In this document: piece after piece, positions 31,955-40,977 of the stretch
Layout: the number at the start of each line of letters is the position of its first letter
How positions within the stretch are numbered: position 1 is the stretch's first letter
Assembly (NCBI GenBank): GCA_002722095.1
Contig: PBKG01000013.1
Span: forward strand, 22,396 to 86,395
Length of the DNA: 64,000 nucleotides
Reading direction: 5' to 3'
Source of the DNA: Rhodospirillaceae bacterium
GTDB taxonomy: Bacteria; Pseudomonadota; Alphaproteobacteria; UBA8366
The notes under the pieces: model-generated
The model's database searches: none
What the model was told of the DNA's origin: nothing
Seen by the model: only the letters and a program-made list of their open reading frames with translations
Program-made: the position numbers and the translations under genes

Positions 31955-32452
31955 ATGGAAATACTAGATATCTTTGCCTTGCAATTCGTCCTTAGTCTCA
32001 CCGTCATAGGTCTAATCGCGGCCTTGCGATTGGCCCCATGGCTCCAACGCCAAGAACTTGGTGATGCCTTGTTCTGGCTCGCTGTACCGCATGCGTTTCG
32101 GCATCTAGGCTTGGTGTTTCTCGTGCCAGGCGTCGTTTCCGCGAGCCTGCCGGAGAATTTTGCCGGGGCGGCAGCTTACGGCGATCTTGCGGCCGGAATT
32201 CTCGCGATCGCCCTGCTCGTCGCAGCGCATTTCAAATGGAGCGCCATGGTTCCACTCGCTTGGGCAACTTCCGTCGTTGGCTTGGTGGACCTGGTGAACG
32301 CTCTTAGCCATATCGAAGTGGTGCCGCACCTGCAGTCCGCCTGGTACATCCCCACAATTATAGTGCCGGTTCTGTTGGTCACTCATGTGATGACGCTGAC
32401 CCGCCTCATCGCCTATCACCGAGCGAAAATTGGCACCATTCGTGAAGCCTGA
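31955..32452 (+). CDS. Small multi-pass membrane protein in the MarR unit
   Basis: A 165-residue hydrophobic protein with about four to five membrane segments: FALQFVLSLTVIGLIAAL, ALFWLAVPHAFRHLGLVFLV, GDLAAGILAIALLVAAHF, MVPLAWATSVVGLVDLVNAL and YIPTIIVPVLLVTHVMTL. His residues lie in or near segments 2 and 4-5, which could hold a cofactor, but no known motif is complete. AAAGGAG lies before the ATG. It is in the operon with the NmrA-like gene and ends at a strong hairpin. The family is not recognised. Confidence 0.7.
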   Translation: MEILDIFALQFVLSLTVIGLIAALRLAPWLQRQELGDALFWLAVPHAFRHLGLVFLVPGVVSASLPENFAGAAAYGDLAAGILAIALLVAAHFKWSAMVPLAWATSVVGLVDLVNALSHIEVVPHLQSAWYIPTIIVPVLLVTHVMTLTRLIAYHRAKIGTIREA

Positions 32453-32459
32453 GCGGACC

Positions 32460-32487
32460 ACGGGGCGCCCGCCACTGGGCGCCCCGT
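32460..32487 (+). terminator. Strong GC hairpin after the MarR unit
   Basis: A perfect 11-bp stem ACGGGGCGCCC/GGGCGCCCCGT with loop GCCACT lies 7 bases after the stop. There is no T run, so it may act as a weak terminator or an mRNA 3' stabiliser. Confidence 0.6.
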
Positions 32488-32562
32488 AAATCTACGAATC
32501 CAAGACAAACCCAATCTCCCCCCCTAAAATGCTCCCCAAATACTAGTTTTGGGGAGCATCTC

Positions 32563-33975
32563 ATGAAAAACGAAGGAAGCCGCGACGGTGCTATTGCGCG
32601 CGCCCACGACCGGATGGATAGCGGCGTATACCTGGAAGAACTGGCGCGACGGGTCGCGATCCCGACCGAGAGCCAGGTGCCCGAGCGCGCCGACGAGCTT
32701 TACCGATATCAAAAAGAAGAGATGGCGCCTGCGTTCGAGGCTCTCGGCTTCGAAACGACGCTGCTGGAAAATCCGGTGGCCGGACGGGGGCCGTCGCTTG
32801 TCGCCTGCCGGATCGAAGATGAAAGCCTGCCGACGGTGCTCGTCTACGGCCATGGCGATGTGGTCCGTTCGGTTCAATCCGAATGGCGGGAGGGTCTTGA
32901 AGCTTATGCGCTTACCTTCGAAGGCGACAAAATCTATGGCCGTGGCGTGGTCGACAATAAGGGCCAGCACACGCTTGCCATGAATGCCATGGCCGCGGTG
33001 CTCGAAGAGCGCGACGGCAAGCTCGGCTTCAACGCCAAATTCATCATCGAAACTGGCGAGGAACAGGGCTCGCCCGGCTTGAACCAAATGATTCAGGAAA
33101 ACGCAGACCTTCTTGCCTGCGATATGTTTCTCGGTTTCGACGGACCGCGCAAATCCTCAGACCGCATGGATTTGAACTTGGGCTGTCGGGGTGGTGTCTT
33201 TTTCGACCTCATCGTCGACTTGAACCGCTCGGGTGGCATGCATTCGGGCCATTGGGGCGGTGTATTGCCAGACGCCGGCATTCAGCTCGCTCACGCCATC
33301 GCGACGATCACCGATGCGCAAGGACGTATTCAAATCGACGAATGGCTTCCTAAAGAAGTGCCGGCCTCCGTTTCGAAAGCATGCGCGGAAGTTGTCGCCG
33401 ATACGGTGGAGGGCTTGCCGGACCCGGATCCGAATTGGGGCCAGCCGGGCCTCTCGGTGCGGGAAAAAACTCTCGCCTGGACCAGTTTCATAATTCTCGC
33501 CTACTCCACGGGAAATCCGGATAATCCGGTAAACTCAGTCCCTTCATATGCCAAAGCGCGATGCCAAATTCGCCACACGGTCGATGTGGGTCGCGATATT
33601 TTCATTCCGGCGCTGCGTAAGCATCTGGACGATCACGGTCTAGACTATGTGGAGATCAATACGGATGTGGGCCGCGAACAGTTTCCCGCATCGCGCACCG
33701 ATCCTGATGATCCCTGGGTCCAATGGATTAAGGAATCTATCGAGATAACCACCGGCACAGGGCCAAATTTAACGCCAGGCTCTTCCGGGTCGAACCCGAG
33801 TGAACTTTTCAAAGCAGGGCTCGACACTCCGGTAATCTGGATGCCGCATTCTTACAGCGGCTGCAATCAACATGGCCCCGACGAACACGGTCTCAAATCC
33901 TATTTGCGTGAGGGGTTAGGCGTGGCAGCGGCTGTGTTTTGGGATTTGGGAGAAGGCAAGACGCCGAAAGCGTAG
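32563..33975 (+). CDS. M20-family metallopeptidase
   Basis: A 470-residue di-zinc peptidase/deacylase. Metal-site motifs occur in order: VLVYGHGDVV (His), YGRGVVDNKGQ (bridging Asp), FIIETGEEQGSPG (catalytic and ligand Glu), FLGFDGPR (Asp ligand) and HSYSGCNQHGPDEH (distal His). The dimerisation lid lies between, from about residue 200. Length fits the M20 dipeptidase/ArgE-like group. The ATG at 32563 sits behind GGGGAG with favourable spacing. It is a single gene; the substrate is probably an N-acyl amino acid or dipeptide. Confidence 0.9.
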   Translation: MKNEGSRDGAIARAHDRMDSGVYLEELARRVAIPTESQVPERADELYRYQKEEMAPAFEALGFETTLLENPVAGRGPSLVACRIEDESLPTVLVYGHGDVVRSVQSEWREGLEAYALTFEGDKIYGRGVVDNKGQHTLAMNAMAAVLEERDGKLGFNAKFIIETGEEQGSPGLNQMIQENADLLACDMFLGFDGPRKSSDRMDLNLGCRGGVFFDLIVDLNRSGGMHSGHWGGVLPDAGIQLAHAIATITDAQGRIQIDEWLPKEVPASVSKACAEVVADTVEGLPDPDPNWGQPGLSVREKTLAWTSFIILAYSTGNPDNPVNSVPSYAKARCQIRHTVDVGRDIFIPALRKHLDDHGLDYVEINTDVGREQFPASRTDPDDPWVQWIKESIEITTGTGPNLTPGSSGSNPSELFKAGLDTPVIWMPHSYSGCNQHGPDEHGLKSYLREGLGVAAAVFWDLGEGKTPKA

Positions 33976-34008
33976 TGAAGTTACACGTCACATCCGAGGT
34001 AAGGTGCG

Positions 34009-35952
34009 ATGGCTTTTCTAAATAGAATCAAAATTCCGACGAAAATCTTCGCCGGGTTCGGGATTGTGATCGGGCTGCTCTTGGTCGCAGCCGGGGTCGG
34101 GTCCTGGAGCCTTGCGGGCGCGAATGACGATTACGACGAATACAGAGCACTCGCACGTCAGACCGTCGCGGTCGGACGGGTGCAGGCAAATATGTTGATG
34201 ACTCGAATTCACGCCAAGGATTTCGTCATCAAACCGAACGAAGAAAGCATTTCTCAAGTCAAAGCCCGCGCCGAAGAAACTATTCGCATGATCGACCACG
34301 CTTTGAAATTGGCGATCGACGACAAACGACGGGAAATCATCGACGCGCTTGAAGATGATTTGAAGTCCTACGTCGCCGAATTCCAACGTGTCACTGATCT
34401 CCAGGCTAAACGCAATCGTTTGGTATTTGAAAATCTAAAAGTAATCGGCGCAAATGCCGAGAGCGCTCTTACGGAAATAACCGAACAGGCCTATCAAAAG
34501 GAAAACCTTCAAGCGGCGTATCGGGCAGGTCGAATGCTAGGTTCGGTTATGCGCGCGCGTGTCCACGCTGCGCATTTCCTCATTCAAAATGACGAAGCCT
34601 CCTACAAAACCGCTTCCGATGAATTCGCTACCATCGACAAGCACAGCACGCAGCTGACCCGGGAATTGAAAGCCCCTCAACTCCATCGCCTCGCAGGAGA
34701 GGTTACAAAGGACGTCGAGCGCTACCGGCAAGTTCTCGTCCGAGTGCATAAAATTACCCACGAACGAAACGAGGCCATTCACGAACGTCTCAATAGAATC
34801 GGTCCAGTCGTCGCGAGGAAAGTCGAGAAACTGAAACTCAGTTTGAAATCGAAACAGGAAATCGTTGGCCCACTCGCGGAAGCGGAAATCGATGCGGCGA
34901 CCGAGGTGACAATCGGTGTCTCACTGCTCGCTTTCTTCCTCGGCATCTCATCGGCTTGGGTTATCGGCAACGGCATAGCGCGCCCCGTCGTCTCCATGAC
35001 CGATGCCATGAGTACCCTTGCGGACGGGGATACCGAAATCACGATCCCGGCAACCGATCATCGCGACGAAATCGGAGCCATGGCGAAAGCCGTTCAAGTG
35101 TTTAAGGAAAATAAAATCCGTGCCGATGCGCTGGCCGAAGAAGAACGCCGTATACAGCGCGAGCTTGCCGATGCCTATGGGCTCATCACCCAAAGCATCG
35201 ACTACTCGTCCAATATCCAGCGCGCGATCCTGCCTCCGGTCGCTCGGTTGGAGCAAATGTTCGAAGACCATTTCGTGCATTGGGAACCGAGAGATGTGGT
35301 CAGCGGCGATTTCTATTGGGCCCGCGATTGGGGTGACGGAAAACTCTTCGTGCTCGCCGACTGTACCGGTCATGGGGTGCCCGGCGCCTTCATGACACTT
35401 GTTGCGGCCGGCGCCCTCGAACGCGCGATCCTGAATTTACCCGAAGGCAATGTGGGTGCCTTAATCCAACGCACGCACCAACTGGTTCAGGTGGCGCTGA
35501 ATCAACAGACCGACGAGGGCGAGGCCGACGACGGGCTTGAACTGGGCGCGGTCTATGTTGGCCCGACGGATAAACCCGGCCAATCGCGCTTTATTTTTAC
35601 CGGCGCTCGCTTCGATTTATTCATCGCAGACAAGGACGATGTCGAAATCATCAAGGGTACAAAAGCGGGCCTCGGCTATCGCCGCTTCCCGGCCGATCAG
35701 GAATACGCGGAAGTCGAAATCGAAAACACCTCAGGCAAAAGCTTCTACCTCACCACCGATGGCTTGATCGATCAGCTAGGCGGTGAAAAACGGCGAGCCT
35801 TCGGCAAACGCCGGCTGAGCGCCCTGTTGCTCGAAATAATCGACGCCCCGTTCGACGAACAACGTGAACGGATTAAATCGGCAATCGAAGTCTATCAGGG
35901 TGAAAATGTCCGCCAGGATGACGTCGCCATCGCAGGTTTCCGATTGGGCTAA
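34009..35952 (+). CDS. Membrane sensor with HAMP and SpoIIE-type serine phosphatase
   Basis: A 647-residue inner-membrane protein. TM1 is at about 15-38, followed by a periplasmic helical sensor of about 260 residues (helical-bimodular style, with RVQANMLMTRIHAKDF repeated in spirit at SVMRARVHAAHF). TM2 is at about 301-323, HAMP at about 325-377 (RPVVSMTDAMSTLADGD), and the PP2C/SpoIIE domain at about 403-645. Metal-binding motifs are visible: GDFYWARDW, ADCTGHGVPGAFMT, YLTTDGLIDQ and RQDDVAIAGF. Such phosphatases dephosphorylate anti-sigma-antagonist (STAS) proteins; none is adjacent. GAGGTAAGG lies before the ATG. Confidence 0.9.
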   Translation: MAFLNRIKIPTKIFAGFGIVIGLLLVAAGVGSWSLAGANDDYDEYRALARQTVAVGRVQANMLMTRIHAKDFVIKPNEESISQVKARAEETIRMIDHALKLAIDDKRREIIDALEDDLKSYVAEFQRVTDLQAKRNRLVFENLKVIGANAESALTEITEQAYQKENLQAAYRAGRMLGSVMRARVHAAHFLIQNDEASYKTASDEFATIDKHSTQLTRELKAPQLHRLAGEVTKDVERYRQVLVRVHKITHERNEAIHERLNRIGPVVARKVEKLKLSLKSKQEIVGPLAEAEIDAATEVTIGVSLLAFFLGISSAWVIGNGIARPVVSMTDAMSTLADGDTEITIPATDHRDEIGAMAKAVQVFKENKIRADALAEEERRIQRELADAYGLITQSIDYSSNIQRAILPPVARLEQMFEDHFVHWEPRDVVSGDFYWARDWGDGKLFVLADCTGHGVPGAFMTLVAAGALERAILNLPEGNVGALIQRTHQLVQVALNQQTDEGEADDGLELGAVYVGPTDKPGQSRFIFTGARFDLFIADKDDVEIIKGTKAGLGYRRFPADQEYAEVEIENTSGKSFYLTTDGLIDQLGGEKRRAFGKRRLSALLLEIIDAPFDEQRERIKSAIEVYQGENVRQDDVAIAGFRLG

Positions 35953-35981
35953 TTCGCGTCCAGCTGGCTTTCGGTCCGGCC

Positions 35982-37058
35982 CTAGCCCTCCCGTATCATC
36001 ACCTCGCCCCGCATGATCAGACGCGCGGTGCGCAAGATACCGGCGCTCAACACATCTGTCTCCGCCCCCTCACCTGTCGTTTCGAGCCGGACGTCGATAT
36101 GTCCGCTCGGATGCTCGATGACGATGTCTCGAGGGCTTCCTTCCAACTCGGGGCAAAACTCGGCCGCAATCGTGCCTTCTATTGCCGAAGCTGCGGCGAG
36201 ACAGACCGCGCCCGTCACCGCATGGGCGGCATGCACGTTCCACGGGGTCAAATAGCGCGACGATATGTTGCCCCCCTTCTCGGGCGGCGCGAGCAATCCG
36301 ATTTTGGGGATCACCTGCTCGGACACATCGCCGAGCCCCATCCTTTCCCCGGCTTCGCGTCGGATCGGTTCGATAAGCTCGAACAAAAGCCGATTTTTAT
36401 TGATTTCATCGCGCCCTTCGTGACCCGACAGGCCGAAATCCGCAGCCCGAACCAAAACCATAGGCATCGCCACATCGATACACGACACGTCGATCCCATC
36501 GATCGTGTCCATCGCTTGACCGGTCGGTAGCAATTTGCCGGTCTTACTGCCCACCACCTCCATGAAATTGAGATAGATGGGAGCCGCTGTGCCCGGCACT
36601 CCATCGATCGACGCGGCGCCGTCATAGTTGATGTTCCCGCCCGGGGTCTCGATGATCGCTTCGATTTTGCTGTTGGTATTAACATTGAAGATCATCACCC
36701 GGGTTTCTTCACCATCGGGTTCGATCAATCCAGTCTCCAGCGCGAATGGCGCCACGCCCGCAAGCATGTTGCCGCAAGACGGCGCCACATCGACAACAGC
36801 CCGGTCGATCGCCACTTGAGCGAATAGATAATCGACGTCGATGCCGGGACGGTCGGATGCGGAAACGATGGCAACCTTGCTGGTCAGCGAATCCGCGCCC
36901 CCTAACCCATCGATCTGGCGCAAATCCGGCGACCCCATGGCGGACAACAGAGCTTGGTCCCGATCCGCCTCATTTTCGGGCAGGTCGTTTGCGTTAAAGT
37001 ACGGCCCCTTCGACGTGCCGCCGCGAAACAACATGCAAGGTAAAAACCGAAATCCCAT
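35982..37058 (-). CDS. PrpF-family isomerase (4-oxalomesaconate tautomerase-like)
   Basis: A 358-residue diaminopimelate-epimerase-fold protein of the PrpF family. It begins FLPCMLFRGGTSKGPYFNAND, the diagnostic first motif, followed by the catalytic Cys region VVDVAPSCGNMLAGVAPFAL and the GAVCLAAASAIEGTIA segment. Relatives isomerise aconitate, 2-methylaconitate or oxalomesaconate. The open frame runs far upstream antisense to the LysR-like gene, but the natural start is the ATG at 37058. It is divergent from the LysR effector-domain gene, which could once have controlled it. Confidence 0.87.
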   Translation of the reverse strand: MGFRFLPCMLFRGGTSKGPYFNANDLPENEADRDQALLSAMGSPDLRQIDGLGGADSLTSKVAIVSASDRPGIDVDYLFAQVAIDRAVVDVAPSCGNMLAGVAPFALETGLIEPDGEETRVMIFNVNTNSKIEAIIETPGGNINYDGAASIDGVPGTAAPIYLNFMEVVGSKTGKLLPTGQAMDTIDGIDVSCIDVAMPMVLVRAADFGLSGHEGRDEINKNRLLFELIEPIRREAGERMGLGDVSEQVIPKIGLLAPPEKGGNISSRYLTPWNVHAAHAVTGAVCLAAASAIEGTIAAEFCPELEGSPRDIVIEHPSGHIDVRLETTGEGAETDVLSAGILRTARLIMRGEVMIREG

Positions 37059-37188
37059 TACTCGTTTCTCAACTCCAATCGATGCCAATGAAACTACCCG
37101 CGAATTCGACAATTGCAATCTCGCCTTGACGGGATAGCGCCTAAAGGCGCAATTTTTTGTTCGATTATACGAGACCCAAAGCCACACT

Positions 37189-37800
37189 ATGCCGATCACC
37201 TTTGCCACCGTTCCCACCGCGACACTCAAAATTGTTCCGGACGCGATTTCCGAATTTCGCGCCCGCGGCCAAAGCGAGCGAATTCGAATTAGCGACCTGT
37301 CGACCAATGAAGTTCTGACGACGGTTGAAGAAGGCGAGGTGGAATTCGGCATTACGATCATCGGCGCCAATAGCCCGGACCTGGATTTTAAAGACCTTCG
37401 GACGGACGAATTCGTGCTGGTCTTGCGGGCCGACGATCCGATCGCGGAGAAATCGGAACTTGCCTGGAACGACATCGACTCTGAACGTTTCATCGCGGTT
37501 TGGCAGGGAAGCGGCAATCGAATGCTGATCGACAGCAGCCTGGCACGCACGAAACAATCGATGGATTGGGCATTCGAGGTGCGTCATCTCTCCTCGGCAC
37601 TCGCCCTTGTGGAAGCGGGAGTCGGAGTGACCGTGCTACCGGAATCCGCATTGGCGGGCGCGGATAACAGCAAAATCGTGACCCGGCCGCTGGTCGATCC
37701 GGTTGTCTCGCGCACCATGGGAACGATTACCCGAAGCGGCGAGAAACTAAAGCCTGCAACTGCCCTGTTCGTCGAAATTCTGCACGAAGTCTGCGCTTAG
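37189..37800 (+). CDS. LysR-type effector (substrate-binding) domain lacking its HTH
   Basis: A 203-residue protein equal to the C-terminal co-inducer domain of LysR regulators: ITFATVPTATLKIVPDAISE at the start, VEFGITIIGANSPDLDFKDL, DEFVLVLRADDPIA, and LVEAGVGVTVLPESAL near the end. The usual 90-residue N-terminal HTH and linker helix are missing. The bases between the PrpF start and this ATG hold no HTH frame, so the gene seems truncated by deletion. It may still bind ligand or titrate a partner, or be a pseudogene. It overlaps the convergent acyl-CoA dehydrogenase gene by 4 bases. Confidence 0.75.
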   Translation: MPITFATVPTATLKIVPDAISEFRARGQSERIRISDLSTNEVLTTVEEGEVEFGITIIGANSPDLDFKDLRTDEFVLVLRADDPIAEKSELAWNDIDSERFIAVWQGSGNRMLIDSSLARTKQSMDWAFEVRHLSSALALVEAGVGVTVLPESALAGADNSKIVTRPLVDPVVSRTMGTITRSGEKLKPATALFVEILHEVCA

Positions 37801-38954
37801 CTCCGAAACGCCGCCGTCCCCGTCAATTCGCGACCTTCAATCAACGCCAAAATCTCATTGGTACCGTCCGGGACTTGCAGCATACGCACGTCACGATAAA
37901 GCTGCTCAAGTCCCAATTCCCGCGACAGGCCCATGGAACCATGCACTCCCATCGCGGCCGATATCGCCTCTTCGCAGGCGGCAAGCGTCTTGCGCTTGGC
38001 CATGGCGGTGACGCCGTTAGCGCGCTCGCCCGCATCGATGCGGCTGAGGGCGTAATAGCAGAGGAGCCGGCTGCTGGTGACCGCCGCGGAAATGTCGGCC
38101 AACCGTTGCTGCACCAATTGATGTCCGGCAATAGCCTTGCCGAATTGCGTACGCTCCTTGGCGTAGTCCAGTGCACGCTGAAGCGCCGTCTCAGCCATAT
38201 TGACGGCACACAACGCGATGAAACAGCGATTGCCGAGCCAGGTGACGGTGAGGCTCTTGGCCGCGTCTCCGGTCTCACCGAGACGATTTTCCGCCGGCAC
38301 TAATGCGTTCTCGAACACCGCTTCGCCGAGGTGCGCCTGGCGCAAGCCTAAAGTCGGAATTTCTGCAGCCTCGAACGGCGTTTCTTCGGCATCGACCAAA
38401 AGCCGCACCAAATCCCCTTCGCCCTTGTCATCCGCGCCCATCACCCCGGTAACGTTGATCACATCCGCAATCGAGATGTTGGAAATCCACATCTTGCGCC
38501 CCTGCAATCGATACCCGTCCACCTCTTCGGTCACCTGGCATCCCAAGGCTCGTGAATCGGACCCGGCGCCGGGCTCCGTGTTGGCGGTACAGGCAATCTT
38601 GCGTGCGTCCAAAATCGGTTCGAGGAACTTGGTTTGCTGAGATTGGGAGCAATTCGCGGCGATCCGCGCCGCGGTCACCTCCTGGGACAATACCCCGAAC
38701 AGGGCGCCTGCCGGCATTTGCTCGTAAATCAGGCCGAGGTCGAGCATTTGCATCTCGCTGCCGCCGATGGCGGAAGCCACCCGTCCGCCCAGCATGCCAA
38801 GCTCCGCACAGGCTTGGAGAATTTCCAGCATCGCCGGTTTCGGCAAGGGGTCGTCCACCGAATGTGCGTCCAACATCGGCTGGATACGCGTTTCCACCAT
38901 GCGTTTGGCCGATTCCTGTATCAGCCGCTGTTCGTCGGTGAGATCGAAATCCAA
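37797..38954 (-). CDS. Acyl-CoA dehydrogenase family protein
   Basis: A 385-residue flavoenzyme. The N-terminal helical domain starts MDFDLTDEQRLIQESAKRMV. The middle beta domain has CTANTEPGAGSDSRALGCQV with the FAD/substrate-loop signature and KMWISN. The C-terminal helical domain shows RTQFGKAIAGHQLVQQRLAD and ends with DGTNEILALIEGRELTG. The catalytic Glu position in the C-terminal part is not certain. It probably acts on a branched or ring acyl-CoA; the SDR and crotonases downstream on the map suggest a CoA-thioester pathway, but they are not in one operon. Confidence 0.9.
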   Translation of the reverse strand: MDFDLTDEQRLIQESAKRMVETRIQPMLDAHSVDDPLPKPAMLEILQACAELGMLGGRVASAIGGSEMQMLDLGLIYEQMPAGALFGVLSQEVTAARIAANCSQSQQTKFLEPILDARKIACTANTEPGAGSDSRALGCQVTEEVDGYRLQGRKMWISNISIADVINVTGVMGADDKGEGDLVRLLVDAEETPFEAAEIPTLGLRQAHLGEAVFENALVPAENRLGETGDAAKSLTVTWLGNRCFIALCAVNMAETALQRALDYAKERTQFGKAIAGHQLVQQRLADISAAVTSSRLLCYYALSRIDAGERANGVTAMAKRKTLAACEEAISAAMGVHGSMGLSRELGLEQLYRDVRMLQVPDGTNEILALIEGRELTGTAAFRS

Positions 38955-39288
38955 ATCACCCTCCCGTTTGCCCGATGGTTACAGGAAATCAAAGGATACG
39001 CAAAGATGGAGGTTCGATCGGAAATTCGACGATTTAACAAAGCGATTCACAAATTTACTAATGATTTCTGGATAGACCGCGGTGCCTTCGCCTAAATTTT
39101 CGCGATCTGCAATGAAAGCAAAAGGAGAGTCCCTGTGAGGCTCGTGATTTTTATTGGCGTGATTGTTGGACTAAACCTGATCGCTGGCGTTTCGACGGGC
39201 GTATTAGCCGGACCAATCTTCTAAGCGAGAGCGCGTAGCATGGCTCGCCGGCTACTCCTAAATCGGCCAGGCCGCTATTTTCCGAGCA
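38955..39288. other. Intergenic region with a possible small peptide gene
   Basis: This region separates the acyl-CoA dehydrogenase start from the SDR stop. It holds a 29-codon hydrophobic open frame described separately. Nothing else was recognised. Confidence 0.4.
39135..39224 (+). CDS. Possible 29-residue hydrophobic peptide
   Basis: A GTG-initiated frame of 29 residues, mostly hydrophobic (LVIFIGVIVGLNLIAGVSTG) and ending AGPIF. AAAGGAGAG lies 5-6 bases upstream. It could be a single-pass membrane peptide. Its small size and lack of a known family keep confidence low. Confidence 0.35.
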   Translation: MRLVIFIGVIVGLNLIAGVSTGVLAGPIF

Positions 39289-40080
39289 TCACGGCATCAC
39301 AAAGCCGCCATTGACGCTAACCACCTGGCCCGTAACCCAGGACGCTGGCTCGCTCACGAGATAGGTAATCATGCCCGCGATATCCGTCGGCTCGCCAATG
39401 CGCCCGGCCGGATAACGGCGAAGCACCTTGCGGGTATATTCCGCGTAACGGTCGTCACCCATACTTTCCTTGATTTGCACTTCACGGGCTTTGCGCATGT
39501 CCGTATCCGTGGCGCCGGGTGACACCACGTTGAGGGTAATACCGTGCGTGCCCACTTCTTGCGCCACGCTTTTGACCAGCGCCACCACACCTCCCTTCGC
39601 CGCTGCATAATAGGAAAGCCGACCCTGGCCCACGCGGGCAGCATCGGAGGCGAGGCAAACCACGCGCCCGTAGCCGCGCTCCATCATGCCCGGCAACAGC
39701 GCGTGGATGACGTTCATCGGGCCAAACAGGCAGACTCCCAACATACGGTCCCAATCTGCGGGCTCGGAATCGAGAAAACTCTTATTGTCGAGAACGGCGG
39801 CGCTGTTGACGAGAATGTCGGGTGGCGCCAGGTCACCGGTGACCGTCGCCACCATCTCGGACACCGCCTCCGGCGAAGTTATGTCGCACGGAACGGCGAG
39901 CGCCTCGGTCCCAAACTCTTTCGTCAGCTCGGCAACACCCGCGGCAATGCCGTCGCCGTTTATGTCGACCAACGCAATATTCGCGCCTTCAGCGGCCAGC
40001 AATCGCGCGGTTGCGTAGCCGATCCCGCCTTTCGCGCCGCCGGTAATCACCGCGCATTTGCCCTTCAACCCCAAATCCAT
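39289..40080 (-). CDS. Short-chain dehydrogenase/reductase
   Basis: A 263-residue classical SDR. The nucleotide motif is CAVITGGAKGGIGYATARLL (about 9-28), then DILVNSAAVLDN. The catalytic Ser is in VVCLASDAARVG, with the YxxxK pair in LSYYAAAKGGVVALV. NVVSPGATDTDM follows and the C-terminus WVTGQVVSVNGGF is typical. The acidic residue after strand 2 (IALVDING) favours NAD(H). GAGGAGG lies before the ATG at 40080; a long upstream frame is antisense to the crotonase gene. The substrate is unknown, possibly a hydroxyacyl-CoA or a cyclic alcohol. Confidence 0.9.
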   Translation of the reverse strand: MDLGLKGKCAVITGGAKGGIGYATARLLAAEGANIALVDINGDGIAAGVAELTKEFGTEALAVPCDITSPEAVSEMVATVTGDLAPPDILVNSAAVLDNKSFLDSEPADWDRMLGVCLFGPMNVIHALLPGMMERGYGRVVCLASDAARVGQGRLSYYAAAKGGVVALVKSVAQEVGTHGITLNVVSPGATDTDMRKAREVQIKESMGDDRYAEYTRKVLRRYPAGRIGEPTDIAGMITYLVSEPASWVTGQVVSVNGGFVMP

Positions 40081-40183
40081 AGCACCGTCCTCCTCGAATG
40101 CGTGCAGTTGTAGGGGAGCGCCCAAAGCCATGCAACGCCCGCTCTCTTGACGATGGGCAGCCCTGCCGCCACTCTTGCCCGCC

Positions 40184-40966
40184 ATGAGCGACGAAATTCT
40201 TCTCATCGAACGCCGTCCACCGGCGGTGATCCTGACCCTGAACCGGCCAAAGGTGCGAAACGCCTTGTCCGCGGAGCTGCTCGGCCGCCTCCGCGACGCC
40301 ATGCTGGAAGCGGAGCAGGATGCGGAAATTCGCGGCATCGTGCTCACCGGCCATGACGAATTCTTCTCCGCAGGCGCCGACCTCAAGGAAGCGCAAGCCC
40401 AGGAAACCCCGCTTGATCTCGGCCGCTGGCTCGATCATTTCACCGACCTCAACCGCACCATCGAACGCCTATCGATCCCCGTCATTGCCGCGATCAACGG
40501 CTATTGCATGACCGGCGCCCTCGAAGTGGCGCTCGCCTGCGATCTTCGTTTCGCCGGCGAAGGCGCGCAGTTTGCCATCACCAGCGCGCGCATCGGCACC
40601 CTAGCCGGTGCCGGAGGCACCCAGCGCTTACCCCGCCTTGTGGGTATTCAGCGCGCGAAGGATATTTTGATGAGCGCGGAAACCTTTAGCGCCGAGGACG
40701 CCAAGGACTGGGGTCTGATACTCGACGTATTGCCGCCGGACAATGTGGTCGAGCACGCGCTGTCTCGCATCGCGGTTTATGCGGAGCGCGCGCCGCTCAG
40801 CGTCTGGTACGCCAAGTCCGTGGTTCAAGAAGGCATGCAAATGGACCTGGAAAGCGCGCTCGAACTGGAGCAGCGCATGGTCGCCCACCTCTATGCCACC
40901 GAAGACCGCAAGGAAGGCATCGGCGCCTTCCTCGAAAAACGCCAAGCCAAGTTCACCGGCAAGTAG
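40184..40966 (+). CDS. Enoyl-CoA hydratase/isomerase family protein
   Basis: A 260-residue crotonase. RPKVRNALSAELLGRLRDAM is the CoA-binding segment, HDEFFSAGADLKEA the first oxyanion loop (about 58-72), and NGYCMTGALEVALACDLRF the second. GAGGTQRLPRLVG is present, but the position of the first catalytic Glu (usually PE before the GTIPGAGG loop) reads TSAR here, so it may be an isomerase or a hydrolase rather than a classical hydratase. It overlaps no neighbour and the next crotonase starts 11 bases after its stop, forming an operon. Confidence 0.88.
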   Translation: MSDEILLIERRPPAVILTLNRPKVRNALSAELLGRLRDAMLEAEQDAEIRGIVLTGHDEFFSAGADLKEAQAQETPLDLGRWLDHFTDLNRTIERLSIPVIAAINGYCMTGALEVALACDLRFAGEGAQFAITSARIGTLAGAGGTQRLPRLVGIQRAKDILMSAETFSAEDAKDWGLILDVLPPDNVVEHALSRIAVYAERAPLSVWYAKSVVQEGMQMDLESALELEQRMVAHLYATEDRKEGIGAFLEKRQAKFTGK

Positions 40967-40977
40967 AGGCAGAGTCC

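Noticed and set aside
37059..37550. N-terminal extension of the PrpF protein
   Set aside because: It is antisense to the LysR domain and has no PrpF similarity; the diagnostic first motif follows the ATG at 37058.
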